From NCBI RefSeq assembly GCF_017357425.1, contig NZ_CP014571.1:4588001-4652000 (forward strand): a stretch of 64,000 nucleotides of DNA. Reading direction: 5' to 3'. The translations under genes were made by a program, and so were the position numbers. Origin of the DNA: Arthrobacter sp. D5-1. GTDB lineage: Bacteria > Actinomycetota > Actinomycetes > Actinomycetales > Micrococcaceae. Below are positions 36,363 to 45,046 of this stretch, in pieces (the first letter of the stretch is position 1; every line of letters starts with the position of its first letter). The notes beneath the pieces were generated by a model that worked only from the letters and a program-made list of their open reading frames with translations, was not told the DNA's origin and searched no databases.

Positions 36363-37031
36363 TTAGGCCGACTTTTTCAACGGCAGCGGTACGAGCTCCT
36401 GGATTTCTTCGAAAGTGCAGCCGAACGTCTCGCGGACGGTGACGCCGTCGGGGCCTGTCAGGAACACAGCTTTGTCTGTGTACACGCGGGTCACGCAGCC
36501 GACGCCGGTCAGCGGGTAGGTGCACTGCTCCACGAGCTTGGACACGCCCTCGCGCGTCAACAAAGTCATCATCACGAAGACGTCCTTGGCTCCTGTTGCC
36601 AGGTCCATTGCGCCGCCGACGGCCGGGATGGCGTCCGGGGCGCCGGTGTGCCAGTTGGCGAGATCGCCGGTGGCGGAGACCTGGAAGGCGCCGAGGACGC
36701 AGATGTCCAGGTGCCCGCCACGCATGATCGCGAACGAGTCTGCGTGGTGGAAGTACGAGGCACCGGGCAGCTCGGTGACGGGGATCTTGCCGGCGTTGAT
36801 TAAGTCACCATCGACGTCACCGCCCTCAGCTGCCGGGCCCATGCCGAGCATCCCGTTCTCCGTGTGGAGGGTGATGTTTTGTTCCTCGGTGAGGTAGTTG
36901 GACACGAGCGTGGGCTGGCCGATGCCCAGGTTCACGAAGGAACCCGGGGCGATGTCGCGGGCCACCAGCTGGGCGAGTTCGTCGCGGCCCAGCGGCTTCT
37001 CGGACGTCTGGATGCTTGTCTGGGTGCTCAT
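36363..37031 (-). CDS. pcaJ: 3-oxoadipate CoA-transferase subunit B
   Basis: 222 residues of the class I CoA-transferase beta chain. With PcaI it moves CoA from succinyl-CoA to beta-ketoadipate. The catalytic Glu is in LHTENGMLGMGP, and FVNLGIGQPTLVSNYL is the N-terminal family block. The ATG at 37029-37031 follows the pcaI stop by 2 bases. It is the last gene of the ten-gene operon. Confidence 0.93.
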   Translation of the reverse strand: MSTQTSIQTSEKPLGRDELAQLVARDIAPGSFVNLGIGQPTLVSNYLTEEQNITLHTENGMLGMGPAAEGGDVDGDLINAGKIPVTELPGASYFHHADSFAIMRGGHLDICVLGAFQVSATGDLANWHTGAPDAIPAVGGAMDLATGAKDVFVMMTLLTREGVSKLVEQCTYPLTGVGCVTRVYTDKAVFLTGPDGVTVRETFGCTFEEIQELVPLPLKKSA

Positions 37032-37033
37032 GC

Positions 37034-37720
37034 TCAGGCCACCTTTTCTTTTGTTCCGGCAGAATCGACGCGGACCACACTGTTGACGTAAATGCCCGGG
37101 GTCACTACGTTTTCCGGATCCAGGGAACCGGTGGGCACGATCTCCGAGACCTGCACAATCGTGTGCTTGGCCGCGGCAGCCATGATGGGCCCGAAGTTCC
37201 GGGCGGTCTTGCGGTACACGAGGTTGCCCTTGCCGTCGGCCTTGAGTGCCTTGATGAGGGCAACGTCGGCGTGGATCGGTGTCTCGAACACCTGCCACTT
37301 TCCGTCCAGCAACCGGGTTTCCTTGCCCTCTGCCAGGGTGGTGCCGTAGCCGGTGGGCGTGAAGAACCCGCCGATTCCGGCGCCGGCTGCGCGGATGCGT
37401 TCGGCCAGGTTGCCCTGTGGGACCAGTTCCAGCTCGATCTCGCCGGCGTGGAACTTGGCGTCGAAGTGCCAGGAATCGGGCTGCCGAGGGAAGGAGCAGA
37501 TCATCTTGCGGACCCGGCCTTCCTTGATCAGCAACGCGAGGCCTTGGTCGCCCTGGCCGGCGTTGTTGTTGACCACGGTCAGGTCCTTGGCACCGCAATC
37601 CATCAGGGCGTCTATGAGTTCGAACGGCTGCCCGGCGTTGCCGAAGCCGCCGATCATCACTGTGGATCCGTCCTTGATGCCGGCGACTGCCTCGCCAACA
37701 GTGTCAATGAAATTCAACAT
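37034..37720 (-). CDS. pcaI: 3-oxoadipate CoA-transferase subunit A
   Basis: 228 residues of the alpha chain. The glycine-rich CoA-binding motif is VMIGGFGNAGQPFELIDAL, followed by TVVNNNAGQGDQGLALL and GIGGFFTPTGYGT. It lies 12 bases after pcaF and 2 bases before pcaJ. It forms the heteromeric enzyme with PcaJ. Confidence 0.93.
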   Translation of the reverse strand: MLNFIDTVGEAVAGIKDGSTVMIGGFGNAGQPFELIDALMDCGAKDLTVVNNNAGQGDQGLALLIKEGRVRKMICSFPRQPDSWHFDAKFHAGEIELELVPQGNLAERIRAAGAGIGGFFTPTGYGTTLAEGKETRLLDGKWQVFETPIHADVALIKALKADGKGNLVYRKTARNFGPIMAAAAKHTIVQVSEIVPTGSLDPENVVTPGIYVNSVVRVDSAGTKEKVA

Positions 37721-37732
37721 GACCAGCCCTTT

Positions 37733-38947
37733 CTATGCCGACGCGCCGGCAGTGACGTTTTCGAGCACCACGGCCAGTCCTTGGCCCACGCCGATGCAGA
37801 TCGCTGCAACGCCCCAGCGCTGCCCGGAAGCCTGCAAGGAACGGGCCAGCGTGCCAAGGATGCGGGTACCGGAGGCACCCAGCGGGTGGCCCATCGCGAT
37901 CGCACCGCCATGGCGGTTCACGATTGCGGGGTCGATCCCCCACGCGTCAACGCACGCCAGCGACTGCGCGGCGAACGCCTCGTTAAGTTCGACGGCGCCC
38001 ACCCGGTCCCAGCCGATGCCCGCCTTAGCGAGGGCCTTGTTCGCCGCTTCAACCGGGGCGTACCCGAAGAACTGGGGATCATTGCCATGCGCACCACGGC
38101 CGGCAATGCGGGCGAGGGGCTCCAGGCCCAGCATCCCAGCAGCCGCTTCCGAACCGATCCACGCAGCCGACGCACCATCAGACAACGGCGAGGCATTCCC
38201 GGCGGTGACCGTACCGCCGTCGGGCCCCGACGACTCAGGCCGGAACACGGTCTTCAGCCCAGCCAGCTTCTCCGCCGATGATCCGGCACGGATGCCCTCA
38301 TCACGGACCAGATCAGTGCCCGGAACCTGCGACACCAAAGAATCGTAGAAGCCTTCGTTCCACGCAGCGTCGGCCAGATTGTGCGAATCAGCCGCAAAAG
38401 CATCCTGCCGCTCCCGGGTGATCCCGTACTTCTCGCGCAGCCGCTCTGTGGCCTCGCCCAGTGAGATGGTCCAGTCCTTGTTCATCGCCGGGTTCACCAA
38501 ACGCCAACCCAGCGTGGTGGAAGCCAGGGTCATGTCCCCCGCCGGGTACGGCTTGGAGGTCTTCGGCAGCACCCACGGCGCGCGGGACATGGACTCGGCC
38601 CCGCCAACGAGCATGAGTTCGGCATCGCCTGCGTTGATCTGGCGGGAAGCAATGATCGCCGCATCCAAGGAGGAACCGCAGAGACGGTTCACCGTCGTGC
38701 CCGGAATCGACACGGGCAGACCGGCAAGCAGGGTAGCCATGCGGGCCACGTTGCGGTTCTCCTCGCCTGCACCGTTGGCGTTGCCGAACACCACCTCGTC
38801 GATCCGCTCAACATCCAGCCCCGGCGCCCGGCGAACAGACTCACGGACCACATGGGCGGCAAGGTCATCGGGACGGACAGCGGCAAGGCCGGAGCCGAAC
38901 TTGCCAAAGGGCGTGCGCACGGCGTCGTACACAAAAGCCTGGTTCAT
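37733..38947 (-). CDS. pcaF: 3-oxoadipyl-CoA thiolase
   Basis: 404 residues. It splits beta-ketoadipyl-CoA with CoA into succinyl-CoA and acetyl-CoA, the end of the pathway. The nucleophilic cysteine is C90 in NRLCGSSLDA, the His-containing block is GGAIAMGHPLGASG and the second Cys lies in AICIGVGQG. The ATG at 38945-38947 has AAAGAG upstream. It begins 37 bases after pcaC. Confidence 0.94.
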   Translation of the reverse strand: MNQAFVYDAVRTPFGKFGSGLAAVRPDDLAAHVVRESVRRAPGLDVERIDEVVFGNANGAGEENRNVARMATLLAGLPVSIPGTTVNRLCGSSLDAAIIASRQINAGDAELMLVGGAESMSRAPWVLPKTSKPYPAGDMTLASTTLGWRLVNPAMNKDWTISLGEATERLREKYGITRERQDAFAADSHNLADAAWNEGFYDSLVSQVPGTDLVRDEGIRAGSSAEKLAGLKTVFRPESSGPDGGTVTAGNASPLSDGASAAWIGSEAAAGMLGLEPLARIAGRGAHGNDPQFFGYAPVEAANKALAKAGIGWDRVGAVELNEAFAAQSLACVDAWGIDPAIVNRHGGAIAMGHPLGASGTRILGTLARSLQASGQRWGVAAICIGVGQGLAVVLENVTAGASA

Positions 38948-38984
38948 GGGTTTCTCTTTCGTTCTTCCCACCTGGGTGGGGGAC

Positions 38985-39416
38985 TTAGTTGGGTTCGTTG
39001 GCGTCCAGGTCAGCGAATACTTTCTGGGCCGTCTTGAAGGCCGAATTGGCCGACGGAACACTGCAATAAATGGCGGTCTGCAGCAGGATTTCCTTGATCT
39101 CGTCCCTGCTGAGGCCGTTGTTGAGGGCCGCCCGGACGTGCATGGCGAGCTCCTCCCAGTGACCGTGGGCCACCAGTGCTGTGAGGGTGACCGCGGATCG
39201 CATTTGCCGGCTGAGGCCGGGTCGCGTCCAGATGCCACCCCAGGCGATCCTGGTGATCATGTCCTGGTAGTCCTCGGTAAAGGAATCCTTGGTGGCGTTG
39301 GCCCGGTCCACGTGCGCATCGCCCAGCACTTCCCGGCGGACCACCATGCCGGCGTCGTAAATGTCCTGGGCGGTAGCGTCGGGCTGTACGGCGCCGTTGT
39401 GGTCGGAAGTAGTCAC
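38985..39416 (-). CDS. pcaC: 4-carboxymuconolactone decarboxylase
   Basis: 143 residues of the carboxymuconolactone decarboxylase/AhpD fold, with ITRIAWGGIWTRPGLSRQMR, AHGHWEELAMHVRAALNNG and EILLQTAIYCSVPSAN. It decarboxylates gamma-carboxymuconolactone to the enol-lactone. It is separate from pcaD here, whereas many actinobacteria have a fused pcaL. Its GTG start overlaps the pcaD stop by 4 bases. Confidence 0.93.
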   Translation of the reverse strand: MTTSDHNGAVQPDATAQDIYDAGMVVRREVLGDAHVDRANATKDSFTEDYQDMITRIAWGGIWTRPGLSRQMRSAVTLTALVAHGHWEELAMHVRAALNNGLSRDEIKEILLQTAIYCSVPSANSAFKTAQKVFADLDANEPN

Positions 39417-40216
39417 AGTCCGTTCTCCTTCATGAAGGTGCGCATCAATTCCGCCACGGCGGCGGGCGCCTCGGCGGGGGCGAGGTGGGCGACGCCGTCG
39501 AGCGCTACAGCCCGGGCGGTACCGCCGCCTGCGGTAATACCGGCGGCAACAGCTTCGGCGAACGACGGCGGAGCAACAGAATCTTCGACGCCGGCGATCG
39601 CCAGCGTGGGGACGGTGATGCTGCCGAGCTGCTCGCGGACGTCGAACGAGGCCAGGGCTTCGCAGCAGAACGAGTAGCCGAAGCGGTCGGCGTCGCGCAG
39701 GGCGTGCAGGAGGCGACTGCTGATGTCCGGCTGGCGGTCCATGAATCCGGGCGCAAACCAACGCTCCGCGGAGCCTTGGATCATCACAGGCGTGCCCAGT
39801 TTGCGGACGGTCTCCGCGCGTTCCAGCCAGCCTTCCGGGGTGCCGAGCTTGGCACCGGTGCACTGGACAGACAGGCTGCGGAGGCGGTCGCCGTGCTTGA
39901 TCCCAAGCTGCAGGCCGGTGGCCCCGCCCAAGGAGACACCGGCGTAATGGAACGTTCCGCCCGGCGAAACAGAGTCGACAAGATCGACGACGGCGTCCGC
40001 CAGTTCCGCAACTTCGAAACCTTCGGTGGTGGTCGGCGAGATGCCGTGGCCGGGGAGGTCCCAGCCGATGACGTCGTACTCGTCGCCCAGGAGGGCAGCG
40101 GTTTCCGTCCACAGCACAGTGGAGGTGCCCAGCGACGGGCCCACCACCAGGAGCGGCTTCGCTCCCAGTTCGCGCTGCGGGGAGAGCAGCACGGCCTTGA
40201 CAGTTGGCTTAGCCAC
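39413..40216 (-). CDS. pcaD: 3-oxoadipate enol-lactonase
   Basis: 267 residues of the alpha/beta hydrolase fold. The nucleophile is S95 in YAGVSLGG, with the oxyanion region LVVGPSLGTS, an Asp in AGVEDSVAP and the His in GVAHLAP. It opens the enol-lactone to beta-ketoadipate. The GTG at 40214-40216 is preceded by AGGGAG, and overlaps pcaB by 8 bases. There is no fused PcaC domain. Confidence 0.93.
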   Translation of the reverse strand: MAKPTVKAVLLSPQRELGAKPLLVVGPSLGTSTVLWTETAALLGDEYDVIGWDLPGHGISPTTTEGFEVAELADAVVDLVDSVSPGGTFHYAGVSLGGATGLQLGIKHGDRLRSLSVQCTGAKLGTPEGWLERAETVRKLGTPVMIQGSAERWFAPGFMDRQPDISSRLLHALRDADRFGYSFCCEALASFDVREQLGSITVPTLAIAGVEDSVAPPSFAEAVAAGITAGGGTARAVALDGVAHLAPAEAPAAVAELMRTFMKENGL

Positions 40217-41648
40217 GAGTGGCTCCCTTCGATGAGGCTTCGATCCCTTTACTGGGCGCTGCAAAGTGCGGGTACGCGGCGAGGATACGGCGGCTGATCT
40301 CACGCGCTTCGCCAAGGTAGCTCGCCGGATCCAGCAGCGCCTCAAGTCCGGCGTCCGAGAGTTGGTCCGCCGGAACGGTTTCGCGCAGCAGTTTGGTGTA
40401 AATGCGGGTCTGTTCGGCGGCGGGCGCCTTCAAGGTTTCGTCGACGACGGCCTGCAGCTTCTGCTTTCCTTCCTCACCCAGGAGCGGTGCGACGGCGGCC
40501 ACCACCCCTTCGCTGAGGAGCAGCGGTCCCGAGATGTCGAGGTTCCGGCGCATTGCGTCGGGGAAGACCCGGAGGCCGTCTGCGAGTTCGCGGAGGTGTC
40601 CCGCAGCGCCCATGGCCAGGGCGAGCAACTGGCGCAGGGCCGGCCATTCACTATGCCAGGCGCCGTCCGGCCGCTCGTCGTTGAAAGTTGCAGCCGCGAG
40701 ATGGAGTTGCGATGCCAGGCCGGGAGCCTGCAACGCCGCACTGCGGATCAGCACCGACAAGACAGGGTTCTGCTTCTGCGGCATGGCCGAGGAAACTCCG
40801 CGTCCGGCCGCCAACGGTTCGCCAAGTTCGCCGACTTCCGGGCGGCTCAGGAACAGCAGGTCGGCAGCAATCTTGCCGAAAGAATCGATCAGTGCAGCGA
40901 GCCCGTCGCCGAGGGCAGTGATCGCGAGGCGGTTGGTGTGCCACGGGGCGGGGGCGGGTGCGAGGCCCAGTGCGGCGGCCAGTGCATCGGCCAGTGTGAA
41001 CGGCGTCGCGGCCGATCCGGCAGTCAGCTTGGTACCCGAGGCCAGCGTTCCACCAGCCCCACCAAACTGCACCGGCAACTCCAGGGATTCCAACCGCTCA
41101 GCAGCAGCGGCCACGCCCTGGAACCACTGGGCGGCCTTGAGCCCGAAGGTGTACGGAAGCGCATGCTGCGTCAGGCTCCTGCCCACGCACAGCGTGTCCG
41201 CATATTGCTCCGCCAAGGTAGCCAGCGCCGTCGTCGTGCCCTTGGCCTCTGCCAGCAACGCCGTAACGGTGCGGCTGGCGAGCAGCATGAGCGCGGAGTC
41301 GAGGACGTCCTGGCTGGTCAGCGAGGTGTGGACAGCGGAATTCGCGCCAACGCCGGCGGTATCCAACTCCCGGACCCGGGCCCGCAGATCACCGAGCAAG
41401 GGGATGACCGGGTTTCCGCCACCCTGGGCGCGTTCCGCTACCGAAAGAACGTCGTAAGAACCGGCATCGGCGGCTTCGGCCACCACGGCGGCGGATCCTG
41501 CGGGAGCCAGTCCCGCCTCCTCAAGGACGGCAGCCCAGGAGGCTTCGACGTCGAGGATTGCCGTGATCACGGCACGGTCGCCCGTCAGCGCCGCCACAGT
41601 GGGCGAGGCCGAGACGGGGCTGAGGAGGCCGAAGTCGCCGTTGGTCAT
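40209..41648 (-). CDS. pcaB: 3-carboxy-cis,cis-muconate cycloisomerase
   Basis: 479 residues of the fumarase/aspartase superfamily. The signature SSAMPQKQNPVLS and blocks THTSLTSQD-like (VHTSLTSQDVLDSALM) and RSLTQHALPYTFG are visible. It converts 3-carboxymuconate to gamma-carboxymuconolactone. It overlaps pcaG by 4 bases and pcaD by 8. Length is slightly above the usual 450, from an Ala-rich C-terminal region. Confidence 0.93.
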   Translation of the reverse strand: MTNGDFGLLSPVSASPTVAALTGDRAVITAILDVEASWAAVLEEAGLAPAGSAAVVAEAADAGSYDVLSVAERAQGGGNPVIPLLGDLRARVRELDTAGVGANSAVHTSLTSQDVLDSALMLLASRTVTALLAEAKGTTTALATLAEQYADTLCVGRSLTQHALPYTFGLKAAQWFQGVAAAAERLESLELPVQFGGAGGTLASGTKLTAGSAATPFTLADALAAALGLAPAPAPWHTNRLAITALGDGLAALIDSFGKIAADLLFLSRPEVGELGEPLAAGRGVSSAMPQKQNPVLSVLIRSAALQAPGLASQLHLAAATFNDERPDGAWHSEWPALRQLLALAMGAAGHLRELADGLRVFPDAMRRNLDISGPLLLSEGVVAAVAPLLGEEGKQKLQAVVDETLKAPAAEQTRIYTKLLRETVPADQLSDAGLEALLDPASYLGEAREISRRILAAYPHFAAPSKGIEASSKGATRG

Positions 41649-42235
41649 GCCTGGTCCGTCGCCAGATCCAGCGAGCCGTCCTGCTGGAAATCCAGGAAGA
41701 CGGTCTCGTCGCCACCCTGCAGGCGGATGTCCCAGGTGAGGCCACCGTCAGGATCGCGGCGGGCGATGAGCGTCTTGCGGCGCTCCGGGTCCAGGGAGCT
41801 CAGCAAAGGATCGTTGGCCAGGGCTTCCTCGTTCTCCGGCAGGTAGACGCGGGTGAAGAGGCGGTTCATGAGGCCACGGGCAAACACGGCCACGGAGATG
41901 AACGGTGCTGCGCCGGGTGCCGTAGGGCCGGGGTTGACGGTGGTGAACGTGTAGACGCCGGAGTTGCCCACGGAGCCACGGCCCCACCCGGTGAAGGTGT
42001 AGCCGTCGCGGACCAGGGAACCGGTGCGCTGGACGATGTTGCCGTCGGAATCCGGCTGCCAGATTTCCAGGATGGCGTCCGGAATGGCATCACCGGCGCC
42101 GTCGTACACGGTGCCTTGGAGGCGGATGCTGCCGGGGCTGCCGGGAGCCAGGAGTTCGTTGTCCTTGTTAAAGGGGAGGGCGTAGCCGTAGAAGGGTCCT
42201 ACGGTCTGGCCCGGTGTGGGTGCCAGCTTGCTCAT
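41645..42235 (-). CDS. pcaG: protocatechuate 3,4-dioxygenase alpha subunit
   Basis: 196 residues of the intradiol dioxygenase fold. The N-terminus PTPGQTVGPFYGYALPF is typical of alpha chains, and the beta-sandwich blocks DAILEIWQPDSDG and FISVAVFARGLMNRLFTRVY follow. It lacks the full iron ligand set, which the beta chain supplies. It follows pcaH by 4 bases and overlaps pcaB by 4. Confidence 0.94.
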   Translation of the reverse strand: MSKLAPTPGQTVGPFYGYALPFNKDNELLAPGSPGSIRLQGTVYDGAGDAIPDAILEIWQPDSDGNIVQRTGSLVRDGYTFTGWGRGSVGNSGVYTFTTVNPGPTAPGAAPFISVAVFARGLMNRLFTRVYLPENEEALANDPLLSSLDPERRKTLIARRDPDGGLTWDIRLQGGDETVFLDFQQDGSLDLATDQA

Positions 42236-42239
42236 GCGC

Positions 42240-43118
42240 TTACTCCTCGTCCCCGGCGTCGCCGTATGCTTCGTTTTCGGTCCAGGTGCGCTTGGAACCG
42301 GTCAGGATGATGTCCCACTTGTAGCCGAGGGCCCACTCGGGGCTGGTGAGCTCGTGGTCGTACTGGGCCACCAGGCGGTCGCGGGCATCCTGGTCCACGA
42401 TGGACTGGTAGATGGGATCCAGCGGGAAGAGCTGGTCGCCCGGGAAGTACATCTGGGTGACGATCCGCTGGGTGAACTCCGAGCCGAACATGGAGAAGTG
42501 GATGTGCGCCGGGCGCCAGGCGTTCAGGTGGTTCTTCCACGGGTAGGCGCCGGGCTTGATGGTGGTGAAGCTGTACGAGCCGTCGTCACCGGTGATGCAC
42601 CGGCCGACGCCGGTGAAGTTCGGGTCCAGCGGTGCGGGGTGCTGGTCGCGCTTGTGGATGTAGCGGCCTGATGCATTGGCCTGCCAGATCTCCACCAGCT
42701 GGCCCGCCACCGGACGGCCATCACCATCGAGTACGCGGCCGGATACGATGATGCGCTCACCCTGCGGTTCGCCGTTGTGCTGGATGGTCAGGTCGGATTC
42801 CAGGGCGTGCACGTCCTGGTGTCCGAATGCCGGCGAGTAAAGCTCAATGGTCTCCGGGTCCGCGTGGTGCAGGCTCTTGGTGGGATGGCGCAGGATGCTG
42901 CTGCGGTACGGCGCGTAATCCAGCCGCGGCATGGTCTCCGGTCCCTTGCCGTTCTTCAACGCCTCGGCGTAGCGGTCCCCGATGCCCTTGATCTCAGCAC
43001 TGAGATCCGCTTGGGTTTCCACCTTCTTGGCTGGATGGGCGGCATTTGCGGCGTGTGGCTCAGCGGGCGGCACGAGTTCCTCGGATTCGAGCGCCTGTGC
43101 TGTCTGTTCTTGCGGCAC
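42240..43118 (-). CDS. pcaH: protocatechuate 3,4-dioxygenase beta subunit
   Basis: 292 residues. Together with PcaG it cleaves protocatechuate between the hydroxyls using a non-heme Fe(III). The iron ligands are Tyr153 (SGRYIHK), Tyr192 (GAYPWKNH), His205 and His207 (RPAHIHFSM). The first 45 residues are an acidic, Ala/Pro-rich extension that makes it longer than the common 240-residue form. It is the first pca gene, 53 bases after qsuB. Confidence 0.95.
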   Translation of the reverse strand: MPQEQTAQALESEELVPPAEPHAANAAHPAKKVETQADLSAEIKGIGDRYAEALKNGKGPETMPRLDYAPYRSSILRHPTKSLHHADPETIELYSPAFGHQDVHALESDLTIQHNGEPQGERIIVSGRVLDGDGRPVAGQLVEIWQANASGRYIHKRDQHPAPLDPNFTGVGRCITGDDGSYSFTTIKPGAYPWKNHLNAWRPAHIHFSMFGSEFTQRIVTQMYFPGDQLFPLDPIYQSIVDQDARDRLVAQYDHELTSPEWALGYKWDIILTGSKRTWTENEAYGDAGDEE

Positions 43119-43171
43119 GGCCGGCTCCTTTCGGTTGGTGGGTTCTCTTGGGTTTGCGGGGCGGGGCGGGT

Positions 43172-45046
43172 TTACACCCGGTGGAGCGAGTCGTATTGGA
43201 CGGCGTGGCGCACCGGGGCGTTGGGCGCCCCGTAGCCGTCGTAATTGCCGCGGCGCTCCACCATTTCGAAGAACACACTGCCCACGGTGGCGGTGTAGAA
43301 GTGGAGGAATTCGCCGTTGGTGTCCCGGTCATACAGGAGGTTGAGCTCCTTGAGGGTGGCCAGGAAACCGGGTTCAAGATCGAACCGGGCGTCCAGGTCC
43401 TCGTAATAGTTGGCCGGAATCTGCAGGAACTCAAGGCCTCTTCCTTGGGCGGAGCGGGCAGCCGCCACGAGGTCGTCCACGGCGAAGGCGATGTGTTCCT
43501 GGTACGTTTTACGGGCTGTTTGAGCCTGCTGCGCGGGCGCCAGGTTCAGGACCAGCCTGATCGCACCGTTGCTGGTCTCCATGACCTGCGAGCGCACCAG
43601 GCCATTGGGGCTGGGAACCTCAGCGAACGGCTGTGGTTCCAAAGCCAACGCGCTGGTGTAGAAGAGCACAGCCTCGTCAAAGTGTTGCCACGGCTGGGCC
43701 AGGTTGACGTGGTCAATCACTGCGTTCTGTGCGCTGGAGGCGTGCTCCTGGCCTTCGCCGAACTCGTGCGTCCACGCCGCGGTCCCATCCGGGCTGCCCT
43801 GGCAGAGGAAGATCTCGGTGGAGTCCGGTGCGGAGATGCCTTGGAAGACCTCCTCGTCCGCCTGGACCTTGCGGGCCACCACGGGAGCCTTGAGCTGCTG
43901 GGCGCGAGCGGAGGCAATCACTGGAGAGTCGACGTCGAATCCCAAAGCGGCAATGGCCGGTTCAGCGTTTTGTGCCGCCTGTTCGTTGATGATCACGCGC
44001 GCCTGTCCCATGGTCCATAGTTGGACGTCCTTGGTGCGGTGGCGGCCTTCGAACCCGAAGCCGAGCTGGCCCAGGAGCTTCTCCAGCTGCGCGGTGTCGT
44101 CAGCCTTGACCTCGGCGAAGTTGAAGCCGGCGGGTTCGTTCACCTTGGGCAGCGTGGCAAGTTCCATGGGATAACGACGGCGGGACGCGCTTTCGTTGCC
44201 GGCGGCTTCGGTTCCCGCGGGGCTGCTTGCCAGCCACTGGGCGCTCTGCTCCTCCAGCCAGATCAACGAACGCATGGCGTCAACGGCGGTGCGATCCGTG
44301 TCGGACTGCCGGAAGACGTCATTAAAGACTTCCAAGGAGACCGGCCCCGTGTAGCCGGCCCGGACGACGTGGCCCATGAACTTTGCGAGCTCGAACTGCC
44401 CTTCGCCCGGGAACACGCGGTAGTGGCGGCTCCAGGAGAGGACGTCCATGGAGAGCTTGGGGGCATCGGCAACCTGGACGAAGAAGATCTTCTCCGCGTT
44501 GATGTCCTCGATGGGCGCGGTGTCCCAGTCACGGGAGAGGATGTGGAAGGAGTCCAGGCAGGTGCCCAGGTTGGGGTGGTTCACCATCTCCACCAGGCGG
44601 TAGGCGTGCTCGTAGTCGTTGACATACTTGCCCCAGGCCAGCGCTTCGTAAGCAACGTTGACGCCGTGGGCCCCCGCAAGTTCGGCGAGTTCGGCCAGCT
44701 GCCCGGCCCTCAGCGCGTCATCGTCGATGGTTGCCGTGGCGACGTTGGAGCAGACCAGGATGGTGTCCATGCCCAGGCGTTCCATCAGGTTGAACTTGGC
44801 CTCGGCGCGCTTAAGGTTGGCCTTCAGCAAGTCCGGAGTGACGCCGTCGAAATCCCGGAACGGCTGGTACAAATCCAAGCCCAACCCGAGATCCGCCGCC
44901 ATTTTCCGGACTTCTTCCGGACTGTGCGGCGAGGTCACAAGGTCCTGCTCGAAGATCTCGATTCCGTCGAAGCCAGCAATGGCGCAGGCCTGCATCTTCT
45001 CTTTCAAAGTGCCGGACAGGCAGACGGTGGCGATTCCTGTGCGCAT
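43172..45046 (-). CDS. qsuB: 3-dehydroshikimate dehydratase fused to an HPPD-like domain
   Basis: 624 residues. Residues 1-285 are a TIM-barrel xylose-isomerase-like dehydratase (FDGIEIFEQDL, VAYEALAWGKYVNDYE, LGTCLDSFHIL, SLEVFNDVFR) making protocatechuate from 3-dehydroshikimate. Residues about 300-624 are a vicinal-oxygen-chelate domain resembling 4-hydroxyphenylpyruvate dioxygenase (IDHVNLAQP, EHIAFAVDDL, FFEMVERRGNYDGYG). This is the QsuB-type architecture of actinobacteria, where the second domain's role is unclear. Start and preceding stop overlap by one base. Confidence 0.93.
   Translation of the reverse strand: MRTGIATVCLSGTLKEKMQACAIAGFDGIEIFEQDLVTSPHSPEEVRKMAADLGLGLDLYQPFRDFDGVTPDLLKANLKRAEAKFNLMERLGMDTILVCSNVATATIDDDALRAGQLAELAELAGAHGVNVAYEALAWGKYVNDYEHAYRLVEMVNHPNLGTCLDSFHILSRDWDTAPIEDINAEKIFFVQVADAPKLSMDVLSWSRHYRVFPGEGQFELAKFMGHVVRAGYTGPVSLEVFNDVFRQSDTDRTAVDAMRSLIWLEEQSAQWLASSPAGTEAAGNESASRRRYPMELATLPKVNEPAGFNFAEVKADDTAQLEKLLGQLGFGFEGRHRTKDVQLWTMGQARVIINEQAAQNAEPAIAALGFDVDSPVIASARAQQLKAPVVARKVQADEEVFQGISAPDSTEIFLCQGSPDGTAAWTHEFGEGQEHASSAQNAVIDHVNLAQPWQHFDEAVLFYTSALALEPQPFAEVPSPNGLVRSQVMETSNGAIRLVLNLAPAQQAQTARKTYQEHIAFAVDDLVAAARSAQGRGLEFLQIPANYYEDLDARFDLEPGFLATLKELNLLYDRDTNGEFLHFYTATVGSVFFEMVERRGNYDGYGAPNAPVRHAVQYDSLHRV

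Noticed and set aside
40266..41846. 526-codon open frame antisense to pcaB and part of pcaG
   Set aside because: Extreme Arg/Gln/Gly composition; pcaB and pcaG are unmistakable on the other strand.
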